Part shown: positions 9,028 through 14,828 of the stretch, piece by piece
Numbering within the stretch: the stretch's first letter is position 1
Layout of the letters: each line of letters starts with the position of its first letter
Assembly: GCA_014846175.1 (NCBI GenBank)
Contig: RKAV01000007.1
Span: forward strand, 1-17,028
DNA from: a bacterium
Lineage (GTDB): Bacteria; Bacillota_I; Bacilli_A; RF39; UBA660
Length of the DNA: 17,028 nucleotides
Direction: 5' to 3'
Notes under the pieces: generated by a model
Databases searched by the model: none
What the model was told of the DNA's origin: nothing
The model's input: the letters and a program-made list of their open reading frames with translations, nothing else
Made by a program: the position numbers and the translations under genes

Positions 9028-9441
9028 ATGAATATAATGATTTCTCTTGTTAATTTAGAGAGGATTTTCTTTTTAGTAATTTTACCATTACTAATAACTA
9101 TTATTTTATTTACAATATTTACAATTGTATTTAAAGCTAAAAATATGAAAGAAAGGCCAGAATATACAACCTATGTAATTAACTATTGGTCAAATATACT
9201 AGGAATAATATTTGCTGCTATTGTATCAGGTCTTGCTATAGGTTTTTGTATAGCATTTATTGCAACTATGAAAAAATATAACTTAGTTGCTACTAATCAA
9301 ATTATTTATTACTTCTTAATAGTATTCCCAGTTATTCCTTTATTAGTACTATTACTATTTGTTAATAAGCTATTAAAAACTTTAAAATACCGTGAAACTC
9401 ATGAACTTGATATAAAAGAGGAATCACGCTATGGAAACTAA
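9028..9441 (+). CDS. Unknown membrane protein, three predicted helices
   Basis: I do not recognise this 137-residue protein. It shows three hydrophobic stretches: residues about 8-33, about 50-78 and about 88-113. A basic loop (KAKNMKERPEY) lies between the first two, and the cytoplasmic-looking tail is charged (LKTLKYRETHELDIKEESR). The ribosome site GAGGAAGGGG at about 9011-9020 is strong. The 3' end overlaps the following gene by 11 bp, so the two are probably translated together and may work together at the membrane. Composition matches its neighbours, with no sign of transfer. Confidence 0.75.
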   Translation: MNIMISLVNLERIFFLVILPLLITIILFTIFTIVFKAKNMKERPEYTTYVINYWSNILGIIFAAIVSGLAIGFCIAFIATMKKYNLVATNQIIYYFLIVFPVIPLLVLLLFVNKLLKTLKYRETHELDIKEESRYGN

Positions 9442-9934
9442 AAATAGTCAGTTAAAAGTAGCACTTACTTATATAGCAATATTTTTCCTAATAGTACTTA
9501 TAATAATACCTCCTATATTTAGAGTGTTTTTTAAAGAAGATAATACTAAAAAAGAAGATACTAAAGACAATACTCCTATTACTGTTTTACATTGTACTAA
9601 AGAAGAAACTATTAATACACTAACATATAATGTTCAAACTTATAGTACCTATAAAGGCAATAATATAGAAAAAGTAATTATTCGTTATAAAAGAATAGGA
9701 CAGTTAGATCCTACTAATCAAAATAATAATTATGAACAAGAAATGACAAACTTAAAAGCAAGTAATGGAATTACGGAAACAGAAGAAAGTACAGGAAGTA
9801 AATTTGAAATAGCAAAAGAAACATTATCCAATAAAAATGCAGATGCAATTATCAATTTATATAATAAAAGTATCGAAGAAGAACAAAACTTCTTAATAAG
9901 TAATAACTATACTTGTCAGATAACTAAAAATTAG
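9431..9934 (+). CDS. Unknown membrane-anchored extracytoplasmic protein with a possible cysteine pair
   Basis: 167 residues with one N-terminal helix (about residues 10-33) and a short basic/acidic linker rich in Lys/Asp. A soluble domain of about 115 residues follows, probably outside the cell. The helix is followed by no lipobox Cys, so it is an anchor rather than a lipoprotein signal. The domain begins VLHCTKEE and ends NNYTCQITKN. Its two cysteines (C55 and C162) bracket the whole domain and could form a disulfide. The start of the domain (alternating strands, then VIIRYK) loosely recalls small secreted YehR/DUF1307-like folds, but I cannot assign it. The ribosome site GAGGA is about eight bases before ATG 9431, within the upstream membrane-protein gene. 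Confidence 0.75.
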   Translation: METKNSQLKVALTYIAIFFLIVLIIIPPIFRVFFKEDNTKKEDTKDNTPITVLHCTKEETINTLTYNVQTYSTYKGNNIEKVIIRYKRIGQLDPTNQNNNYEQEMTNLKASNGITETEESTGSKFEIAKETLSNKNADAIINLYNKSIEEEQNFLISNNYTCQITKN

Positions 9935-9942
9935 AGGATACT

Positions 9943-11034
9943 ATGAATAAAATAAAAGCAATATATATTCATATACCATTTTGTAAAACTATTTGTACTT
10001 ATTGTGATTTTTGTAAACAATTCTATAATGAAAATATAGTAAACTCTTACTTAAAAGAATTAGAAAAAGAAATAATAAACAATTATAAAGGGGAAGAAAT
10101 AAAAACAGTCTATGTAGGAGGAGGAACTCCTACTTGTCTATCAATAGAACAACTCTCCTTTTTATTTTCTATTTTAAAAAGAATTAAATTAGCAAGTAAT
10201 TCTGAATTTACTATAGAAGCAAGTATAGATTCTTTAGACATAAATAAAATAAAACTATTAAAAGAAAACAAAGTTAATAGAATAAGTATAGGAGTAGAAA
10301 CATTTAATACTGAATATCAAGAACTAATTAATAGAAAGTTAACTTTTAAAGAATTAGAAAATACTATTAATATATTAAAAACAAATAATATTAATAACAT
10401 TAATTTAGATTTAATGTATGGCTTTAAAAATGAAACTATAGAAACATTAGATAAAGATTTAGAATATTTATTAAAATTAGATATTCCACATATATCTATT
10501 TATTCACTAATAATAGAAGATAATACAGTATTAAAAATAAATAATTATCAAAGATTAGATGATGATAATGATCAAATATTATATAAATATATTGAAGAAA
10601 AACTAATAACTAATAATTATAAACACTATGAATTATCTAATTATGCTAAAGAAAGTTATGAATCAAGACATAATCTTATCTACTGGAATAATGATGAGTA
10701 TTATGGATTTGGTGTTTCTGCTGCAAGTTATTATAATAATATAAGAAAAACTAATACTAGAAGTATTACTAACTATTTAAAAGGAAAAAGGGAAATAGAA
10801 AAAGAAGAGTTAACACTAAAAGACAAGATGGATTATGAATTAATACTAGGGTTAAGATTAGAAAAGGGATTAGCTAAAGATAAATTTTTTAAAAGATATA
10901 ATACTACTATAGATAAAGTATATAACTATAAAGAATTATTAAATAATAATATCTTAATAGAAAATAGTAAATACTTATATGTTAATAAAAAATATAGATA
11001 TGTTTTAAATGAGATACTAAGTGAAATATTGTAA
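9943..11034 (+). CDS. hemW: Radical SAM heme chaperone HemW (HemN-like)
   Basis: 363 residues, normal for HemW. The N-terminus has IHIPFCKTICTYCDFC, where C14, C18 and C21 form the CX3CX2C site that binds the radical-SAM 4Fe-4S cluster and C24 follows. Downstream come VGGGTPT, the SIGVETFN segment, NLDLMYGF, and the C-terminal HemW-type domain with the HYELSNYAK and ESRHNLIYW motifs. HemW proteins bind heme and deliver it to target proteins. They are often misannotated as coproporphyrinogen III oxidase, and heme biosynthesis is not implied. The ribosome site GAGGA at 9934-9938 lies five bases before the ATG. Confidence 0.92.
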   Translation: MNKIKAIYIHIPFCKTICTYCDFCKQFYNENIVNSYLKELEKEIINNYKGEEIKTVYVGGGTPTCLSIEQLSFLFSILKRIKLASNSEFTIEASIDSLDINKIKLLKENKVNRISIGVETFNTEYQELINRKLTFKELENTINILKTNNINNINLDLMYGFKNETIETLDKDLEYLLKLDIPHISIYSLIIEDNTVLKINNYQRLDDDNDQILYKYIEEKLITNNYKHYELSNYAKESYESRHNLIYWNNDEYYGFGVSAASYYNNIRKTNTRSITNYLKGKREIEKEELTLKDKMDYELILGLRLEKGLAKDKFFKRYNTTIDKVYNYKELLNNNILIENSKYLYVNKKYRYVLNEILSEIL

Positions 11035-11053
11035 AATAGAAAGCGTGGTAAAG

Positions 11054-11917
11054 ATGTTAATAGTAAAAGACTTTATTGATTATGAAATAATAGATGCTTC
11101 TAATGGGGAGAAGTATGAAAGATGGGGGAAGTATTATTTCTTAAGACCAGATCCACAAATAATTTGGGATAATGGTAATTTAAGAGAAAAGTATAAAGGT
11201 AAGATAGATGCTATTTATAATAGAAGTAAAACAGGGGGAGGTTATTGGGAGAATTTAAGACCTACAAAAGAACATTTTAGTATTAAATATAATGAGTTAG
11301 TGTTTGAAATAAAACAAATGGGTTTTAAACATACAGGATTATTTCCCGAACAAGCCTCAAATTGGAATTATATGATGGATAAAATAACAAACTCTAAAAG
11401 AGAAATAAAAGTCCTTAATCTATTCGCTTATACGGGAGGAGCAACTATAGCATGCCTTAAGGCAGGAGCAAGTGTAGTTCATGTAGATTCATCACGAGGA
11501 ATGATTGATTGGTGTAAAGAAAATGTAAAGAAGAATAACTTAGAAGATAGAGATATACACTACTATGTTGATGATGTTGTAAAATTTGTTAAAAGAGAAA
11601 TAAGAAGAGGACATAAATACGATGCTATTATTATGGATCCACCAAGTTATGGAAGAGGAGCTAATAAAGAAGTTTGGAATATAGAAAAAGATTTATATCC
11701 TTTAATAACACTATGTATGGAATTACTAAGTGAAAAACCATTGTTCTTCTTAGTAAACTCTTATACAGCAGGACTTTCTCCTATGGTACTTGATAATATA
11801 TTAAAAATAGCATTTAAAAACTATAAAGGAACTATAAATTGTGGAGAAATAGGTCTACCAATAAAAGAAAATAACTTAGTTTTACCATGTGGTATATATG
11901 GTAGATGGAGTGAATAA
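11054..11917 (+). CDS. Class I SAM-dependent methyltransferase (RlmI/RlmK-like, probably RNA)
   Basis: A 287-residue Rossmann-fold methyltransferase. A short N-terminal beta region (YERWGKYYFLRPDPQIIW) precedes the catalytic domain. Motif I is VLNLFAYTGGATIACLKAGA, the acidic ribose-binding residue follows in VVHVDSS, and motif IV is DPPSYGRG. The DPPS/DPPxF type of motif and the overall order resemble the RlmI/COG1092 rRNA methyltransferases, but the PUA domain is absent. The target base is unknown. An rRNA or tRNA substrate is inferred from fold and from the neighbouring pseudouridine synthase. I chose ATG 11054 because it lies just past the hemW stop. Upstream in-frame GTG codons at 11021 and 11045 are possible, and ribosome sites here are weak. 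Confidence 0.82.
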   Translation: MLIVKDFIDYEIIDASNGEKYERWGKYYFLRPDPQIIWDNGNLREKYKGKIDAIYNRSKTGGGYWENLRPTKEHFSIKYNELVFEIKQMGFKHTGLFPEQASNWNYMMDKITNSKREIKVLNLFAYTGGATIACLKAGASVVHVDSSRGMIDWCKENVKKNNLEDRDIHYYVDDVVKFVKREIRRGHKYDAIIMDPPSYGRGANKEVWNIEKDLYPLITLCMELLSEKPLFFLVNSYTAGLSPMVLDNILKIAFKNYKGTINCGEIGLPIKENNLVLPCGIYGRWSE

Positions 11918-11918
11918 T

Positions 11919-12575
11919 ATGGAAATACTCTATGAAGATAATCACATACTAGTAGTAGTAAAACCAACTTATGTTTTAAGTCAAAGTGATGGAAGTGATA
12001 CTCCTGATATGTTAACAATACTTAAAAAATATTTAAAAGAAAAATATAATAAACCAGGTAATGTTTATTTAGGACTAGTACATCGCCTTGATAAAGAAGT
12101 AGGAGGTGTTATGGTTTTTGCTAAGACTAGTAAAGCAGCTAGTAGATTATCAGAACAAGTTAGACTTCATCAATTTGAAAAATACTATCTAGCAGTAGTT
12201 AAAGGAAAAGTAGAAAGTAATACCTATAAAGATAAAATATTAAGAGAAGAATATCAAAGTAAAATAGATGAAAAAGGAAAAGAAGCTATTTTATCTTTTG
12301 AAACACTTAAAGTAATTGATAATAATTCCTTAGTTAAGATTAAACTATTAACTGGTCGACATCATCAAATAAGAGTACAATTTAAAGCAAGAGGACATTA
12401 CTTATTAGGAGATAAAAGATATGGGAAAAAAGGAGAATTTCCTTTAGCATTATATGCTTATCACTTAGCATTTTATCATCCTATAACAAAAGAAAAATTG
12501 ATTTTTGAAAATATTCCTAATACTGGTTACTTTAGTAAATTTAACGTTAAGGAATTATTAAAAAACAAAAGTTAA
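11919..12575 (+). CDS. RluA family pseudouridine synthase
   Basis: 218 residues with no S4 domain. It converts uridine to pseudouridine in rRNA or tRNA. The catalytic motif HRLDKEVGGVMVFAK has the nucleophilic Asp at residue 58; most relatives have HRLDKxTSG at this site, so EVGG is a variant. Other conserved parts are EKYYLAVVKG, LLTGRHHQIRVQF and GHYLLGDKRYG. The exact position modified (RluA, RluC or RluD type) cannot be told. I use ATG 11919 because GGAG at 11907-11910 is well placed. GTG 11889 lies inside the upstream gene. It starts one base after the methyltransferase stop, so the two are probably coupled RNA-modification enzymes. This is the last gene of the long operon. Confidence 0.9.
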   Translation: MEILYEDNHILVVVKPTYVLSQSDGSDTPDMLTILKKYLKEKYNKPGNVYLGLVHRLDKEVGGVMVFAKTSKAASRLSEQVRLHQFEKYYLAVVKGKVESNTYKDKILREEYQSKIDEKGKEAILSFETLKVIDNNSLVKIKLLTGRHHQIRVQFKARGHYLLGDKRYGKKGEFPLALYAYHLAFYHPITKEKLIFENIPNTGYFSKFNVKELLKNKS

Positions 12576-12591
12576 GTAAAATCAGTTGCAA

Positions 12592-12619
12592 TATTAAAAA
12601 AATTTTGCTAACATATAAT
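12592..12619 (+). promoter_or_regulatory. Probable promoter for the Pro-rich membrane protein gene
   Basis: A perfect -10 TATAAT lies at 12614-12619, with a poor -35 (TATTAA, 12592-12597, 16-bp spacing). TTGCAA at 12586-12591 is a better -35 match, but its 22-bp spacing is too long. The start would be near 12626, just before the ribosome site. Confidence 0.4.
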
Positions 12620-12645
12620 ATATAAGATTGAGGGAGATGGAAAAA

Positions 12646-13404
12646 ATGATATTAGCAACATTTAGTTTAGATTGGTTTATGACTATACCAGGAATGCTTA
12701 TTACTGGAGGTGTATTATTTTTAATAATTGCATTAGTTATATTCATTGTAACAGGAACTAAGAAGCCAAAAACAAATAAGGAAGTAGAAAAAGTACAAGA
12801 AGATAGTAAAAAAGAAGCTATAGTTGCTACTACTCCTACTGTAGAACAAACACCAGTAACTAATACAGCACCTGCTACTGTAACACCAGAACCTGTGGTT
12901 ACAGCAACTCCTGTTGTACCTACACCAGTTAGTAAGGTAGAAGAAAATAAAGAAACTGTTGTCGTTAGGACACCGGTTGAAGTAGTAAAACCTACTGTTC
13001 CACCAACACCAGTAGTTACTAAACCTATAGAAGCAGTAGAGCCTTTAATTGAAGAGAAAAAAGAAATAGTACCACCTGTTGTGTCTAGTGATATGCCAAG
13101 ACCAATATATGGAGGAGTAAGTCCAGTAGTACCTAATGTTTCTCATGAAGAACATAGACCAATATATGGAGGAGCAAATCCACTTGAAAATACACAATCT
13201 GTACCTATTGTTCCACCAACACCAGTTACACAACCAAAGGTAGATATACCAGTAGTACCAACTATACCAACAATAAATAGTACTACACCTAGTACATCTA
13301 GTAATATCTTTGATAATAGTACTGCTGTACCACAACCTGTAGAACCAACAGTAACGGTAGAACCTACAAATAATAAAACAGAAGAAATAGAAAGTTTATT
13401 CTAA
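12646..13404 (+). CDS. Membrane-anchored Pro/Thr/Val-rich protein with duplicated RPIYGG motif
   Basis: I do not recognise a family for these 252 residues. A short N-terminus (MILATFSLDWFMTIPG) leads into one membrane helix at about residues 13-41, then a Lys-rich stretch (GTKKPKTNK). By the positive-inside rule this puts the N-terminus outside and the long tail in the cytoplasm. The tail is low-complexity Pro/Thr/Val/Glu and probably disordered. It contains two copies of RPIYGG, at residues about 152-157 and 171-176, each followed by V/A-x-P. The DNA of the two copies is identical over 19 bp (13099 and 13156). The end is acidic and hydrophobic (TEEIESLF). Topology and linker recall ZipA-like scaffold proteins, but no FtsZ-binding domain is seen and this is only an analogy. 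ATG 12646 is chosen from GAGGGAG at 12630-12636. Confidence 0.8.
   Translation: MILATFSLDWFMTIPGMLITGGVLFLIIALVIFIVTGTKKPKTNKEVEKVQEDSKKEAIVATTPTVEQTPVTNTAPATVTPEPVVTATPVVPTPVSKVEENKETVVVRTPVEVVKPTVPPTPVVTKPIEAVEPLIEEKKEIVPPVVSSDMPRPIYGGVSPVVPNVSHEEHRPIYGGANPLENTQSVPIVPPTPVTQPKVDIPVVPTIPTINSTTPSTSSNIFDNSTAVPQPVEPTVTVEPTNNKTEEIESLF
13099..13174 (+). repeat. Two exact 19-bp copies encoding RPIYGG inside the Pro-rich gene
   Basis: The same 19 bases (AGACCAATATATGGAGGAG) occur at 13099-13117 and 13156-13174, in the same frame and 57 bp apart. Neighbouring codons differ, so this is a short conserved unit rather than a recent long duplication. Identity at third codon positions suggests either recent origin or limited codon choice. 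Confidence 0.75.
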
Positions 13405-13422
13405 TAACTTTCTATTTTTTTT
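13385..13422 (+). terminator. Terminator after the Pro-rich protein gene
   Basis: AAATAGAAAGTT (13385-13396) pairs perfectly with AACTTTCTATTT (13406-13417), and the T run reaches 13422. The upstream arm is coding sequence and the stop codon (13402-13404) is in the loop. Confidence 0.85.
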
Positions 13423-13435
13423 GCTGGATAATAAA

Positions 13436-13470
13436 TGTGAAATTTGCCTGTTGAAAAGTGTGAAATTTGC
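13436..13470 (+). repeat. Direct repeat pair TGTGAAATTTGC
   Basis: Two exact 12-bp copies are at 13436-13447 and 13459-13470, a 23-bp period. They sit between the terminator and a short orphan coding fragment. They could be the end of a lost insertion sequence (tandem terminal repeats occur in some IS families) or a binding site. No transposase is visible nearby. Confidence 0.7.
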
Positions 13471-13495
13471 ATAATAATACTAGTAAAATATAAAT

Positions 13496-13612
13496 ATGTA
13501 TGATAATTTAAGAGAGGCGACAGAAATAAAGCTAGGAGTAGGTATGATTGATTATGCTTATAGAAAAGAAGATGGTATATATGTTGTTCCTATAACAACT
13601 TTAAAGCCATAA
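13496..13612 (+). pseudogene. Short orphan reading frame, possible C-terminal remnant of a larger gene
   Basis: A 38-codon frame from ATG 13496 to TAA 13610-13612 encodes a protein-like sequence (DYAYRKEDGIYVVPITTLKP at the end) that does not look like random AT-rich translation. There is no ribosome site, and an in-frame stop lies just upstream at 13484. It directly follows the TGTGAAATTTGC repeats. The simplest reading is the 3' scrap of a gene whose front was lost, perhaps through a mobile element. I cannot name the parent family; a functional small protein is less likely. Confidence 0.4.
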
Positions 13613-13632
13613 TAAATAAATTTTGTGTAAAA

Positions 13633-13660
13633 CACTAATTGACTACTATACTAATTAGTG
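13633..13660 (+). promoter_or_regulatory. Inverted repeat overlapping the toxI promoter (possible operator)
   Basis: CACTAATT (13633-13640) and AATTAGTG (13653-13660) are perfect inverted arms around 12 bases. They cover the -35 box and most of the spacer of the promoter upstream of the ToxI repeats. A repressor dimer could bind here, but no candidate repressor gene is adjacent. It could instead be a chance palindrome in AT-rich DNA. Confidence 0.45.
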
Positions 13661-13667
13661 ATATATT
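13639..13667 (+). promoter_or_regulatory. Sigma-A-type promoter for the toxI-toxN locus
   Basis: -35 TTGACT (13639-13644), 17 bp, -10 TATATT (13662-13667). Transcription would start near 13674, about 50 nt before the first antitoxin repeat, as expected for a type III toxin-antitoxin locus where one promoter serves RNA antitoxin and toxin. Confidence 0.6.
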
Positions 13668-13724
13668 ATTGGTGTATTAAATGAGAAGAAACTCATATAA
13701 TATTAAAGAAACATTATTGTTTCA

Positions 13725-13840
13725 AAAAAAGTTGGAATACCCTTGCCACAGTAGGGAATGAAAAAAGTTGGAATACCCTTGCCACAGTAGGGAATGAAAA
13801 AAGTTGGAATACCCTTGCCATAGTAGGGAATGAAAAAAGT
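13725..13840 (+). ncRNA. toxI: ToxI-type RNA antitoxin: three 36-bp tandem repeats
   Basis: Three head-to-tail 36-bp units lie at 13725-13760, 13761-13796 and 13797-13832, followed by the first 8 bp (AAAAAAGT) of a fourth. Units 1 and 2 are identical; unit 3 differs at one base (T at 13821 for C). Each starts with six A and contains UGG (unit positions 9-11), CCCU (16-19), CCA (22-24) and AGGG (29-32). UGG can pair with CCA and CCCU with AGGG, which interleave as an H-type pseudoknot, the known fold of ToxI. In type III systems the toxin cuts the precursor inside A-rich repeat borders, and each freed unit binds and blocks a toxin molecule. A terminator and a ToxN/AbiQ-like gene follow directly. 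The call follows from arrangement plus toxin similarity; the RNA itself has no sequence match I can recall. Confidence 0.88.
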
Positions 13841-13867
13841 AGCTAGGTTAACTACCTAGCTTTTATT
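13841..13867 (+). terminator. Attenuating terminator between toxI and toxN
   Basis: AGCTAGGT (13841-13848) pairs with ACCTAGCT (13854-13861) around a 5-nt loop, followed by TTTTATTAT. In known type III loci a leaky terminator here makes antitoxin RNA more abundant than toxin mRNA. The T tract is interrupted, which fits partial read-through. Confidence 0.85.
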
Positions 13868-13882
13868 ATAGGAGGTGCTTGT

Positions 13883-14386
13883 ATGGCAAGAACATTAAAA
13901 ATATATTACTTAGATGAAAAATATATAAACTATTTAAGAAAATACGATACTAGGGTAGCATATAATAAAAATCAAAAACGACCATATATTGGAGTAGTAT
14001 ATACTTTTAATGGTCTAAACTATTTTGCACCTTTAGCACATCCGAGACCAAAACATTTAAAAATGAATGATAAGGCTATAGATATTTTTAAAATAGATGA
14101 CGGAAAGTTGGGAGTAGTAAATATTAACAATATGATTCCAACACCAATAGAATGTATAACAGAAGTTTTACCTACCATTACTGATGATAAATATAAAATA
14201 TTAATTCAAAACCAAACAACATTTATTAACAATAATAAGAGTGATTTATTAAAAAAAGTAAAACAATTCAGATTACAATATGATAAAGGCTATTTATCTG
14301 AAAATGTAAAAGCAAGATGTTGTGATTTTTATCTTTTAGAAAAAAAATGTAGTGATTATGTAGAAACTGAATTAGAGAAAATATAG
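13883..14386 (+). CDS. toxN: Type III toxin-antitoxin endoribonuclease toxin, ToxN/AbiQ family
   Basis: 167 residues, close to ToxN (171) and AbiQ. Such toxins cut RNA at A-rich sites, are held inactive by ToxI pseudoknots, and often stop phage growth by killing or arresting infected cells. The family pattern is clear: an N-terminal strand with KIYYLDEKYINYLRKYD, then RPYIGVVYTFNGLNYFAPL, the block HPRPKHLKM, DIFKIDDGKLGVVNINNMIP, and a C-terminal helical part ending in RCCDFYLLEKKCSDY. Where Pectobacterium ToxN is remembered to have catalytic-region Thr52-Ser53, this protein has Ala52-His53, followed by Pro-Arg-Pro-Lys. It may use a different residue set or be weakened. The ribosome site AGGAGGTG, seven bases before ATG, is strong. 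It lies 15 bp after the toxI terminator and forms an operon with toxI. Confidence 0.9.
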   Translation: MARTLKIYYLDEKYINYLRKYDTRVAYNKNQKRPYIGVVYTFNGLNYFAPLAHPRPKHLKMNDKAIDIFKIDDGKLGVVNINNMIPTPIECITEVLPTITDDKYKILIQNQTTFINNNKSDLLKKVKQFRLQYDKGYLSENVKARCCDFYLLEKKCSDYVETELEKI

Positions 14387-14407
14387 CATTATAAATGCTA
14401 TATTTTT
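14380..14407 (+). terminator. Terminator after toxN
   Basis: AATATAGCATT (14380-14390) pairs perfectly with AATGCTATATT (14394-14404) over a 3-nt loop, with T residues to 14407. The toxN stop (14384-14386) lies in the upstream arm. This closes the toxin-antitoxin locus. Confidence 0.85.
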
Positions 14408-14466
14408 GTTCTTAAAGTCCTTTTATTATCATAGAATTAGTTAGATAAAGAAAGGATGATAAAATT

Positions 14467-14727
14467 ATGGAAACACTTAAAGTTTCATCAAAATCTAACC
14501 CTAATAGAGTAGCAGGAGCCTTAGCTAATGCTTTTAGAAGTAGTGGTGATGTAGAAATTCAAGCTGTAGGAGCAGGAGCACTTAATCAAGCAATTAAAGC
14601 AATAGCTATAGCAAGAGGATTTTTAGCTCCTTCTGGTAAAAATATTGTTTGTATTCCTGCTTTTGCTGATATTTCAATAGAAGGGGAAGAACGAACAGCT
14701 ATTAAATTAATAATTGAAGCTAAATAG
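14467..14727 (+). CDS. spoVS: Stage V sporulation protein S homologue (SpoVS)
   Basis: A small 86-residue Alba-fold protein, full length for SpoVS. The conserved core is nearly complete: ETLKVSSKSNPNRVAGALAN, VEIQAVGAGALNQAIKAIAI, ARGFLAPSG, and the C-terminal DISIEGEERTAIKLIIEAK. In B. subtilis SpoVS affects sporulation and division, and the family probably binds nucleic acid. It also occurs in bacteria not known to form spores, so it does not prove sporulation here. The ribosome site AAAGGATG is close before ATG 14467. It is a single-gene unit between the toxN and spoVS terminators; I did not find a convincing promoter in the 59 bp upstream. Confidence 0.96.
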   Translation: METLKVSSKSNPNRVAGALANAFRSSGDVEIQAVGAGALNQAIKAIAIARGFLAPSGKNIVCIPAFADISIEGEERTAIKLIIEAK

Positions 14728-14746
14728 TGACTAAGTCACTATTTTT
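14722..14746 (+). terminator. Terminator after spoVS
   Basis: AAATAGTGAC (14722-14731) pairs with GTCACTATTT (14735-14744) over a 3-nt loop, followed by T residues. The stop codon TAG (14725-14727) is within the upstream arm. Confidence 0.85.
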
Positions 14747-14759
14747 CTTTTCCAATAAA

Positions 14760-14788
14760 TTTACAAATTAAATATAAAATGTTATACT
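14760..14788 (+). promoter_or_regulatory. Promoter of leuS
   Basis: -35 TTTACA (14760-14765), 17 bp, -10 TATACT (14783-14788) with an extended TGn (14780-14782). The start would be near 14795. The leader is only about 34 nt, too short for a T-box element. Confidence 0.7.
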
Positions 14789-14828
14789 AACGTTGTTATT
14801 TATGACTAATTAAGAAAAGAGGTATAAT

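Noticed and set aside
12586..12612. Imperfect inverted repeat GCAA/TTGC after the rluA-type gene as a terminator
   Set aside because: Only four strong pairs and no T tract; it also overlaps the likely promoter region.
13045..13335. Minus-strand reading frame rich in Trp and Tyr
   Set aside because: It is the antisense of the Pro/Thr/Val-rich gene; composition is an artefact of that sequence and no ribosome site is seen.
13725..13832. 36-bp repeats as a CRISPR array
   Set aside because: Repeat length fits, but units are directly adjacent with no spacers, there are no cas genes, and a ToxN-like gene follows.
13725..13882. Tandem riboswitch upstream of the 13883 gene
   Set aside because: The repeat-terminator-toxin order and the toxin family explain the structure fully; no known aptamer motif was recognised.
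14412..14437. Promoter for spoVS (TTAAAG with TAGAAT, or a sigma-H-like GAAT)
   Set aside because: Spacing is only 14 bp for the sigma-A reading, and no AGGA-type -35 supports sigma-H.
14789..14828. T-box leader for leuS
   Set aside because: The leader between promoter and ATG is about 34 nt, with no room for a specifier stem and antiterminator.
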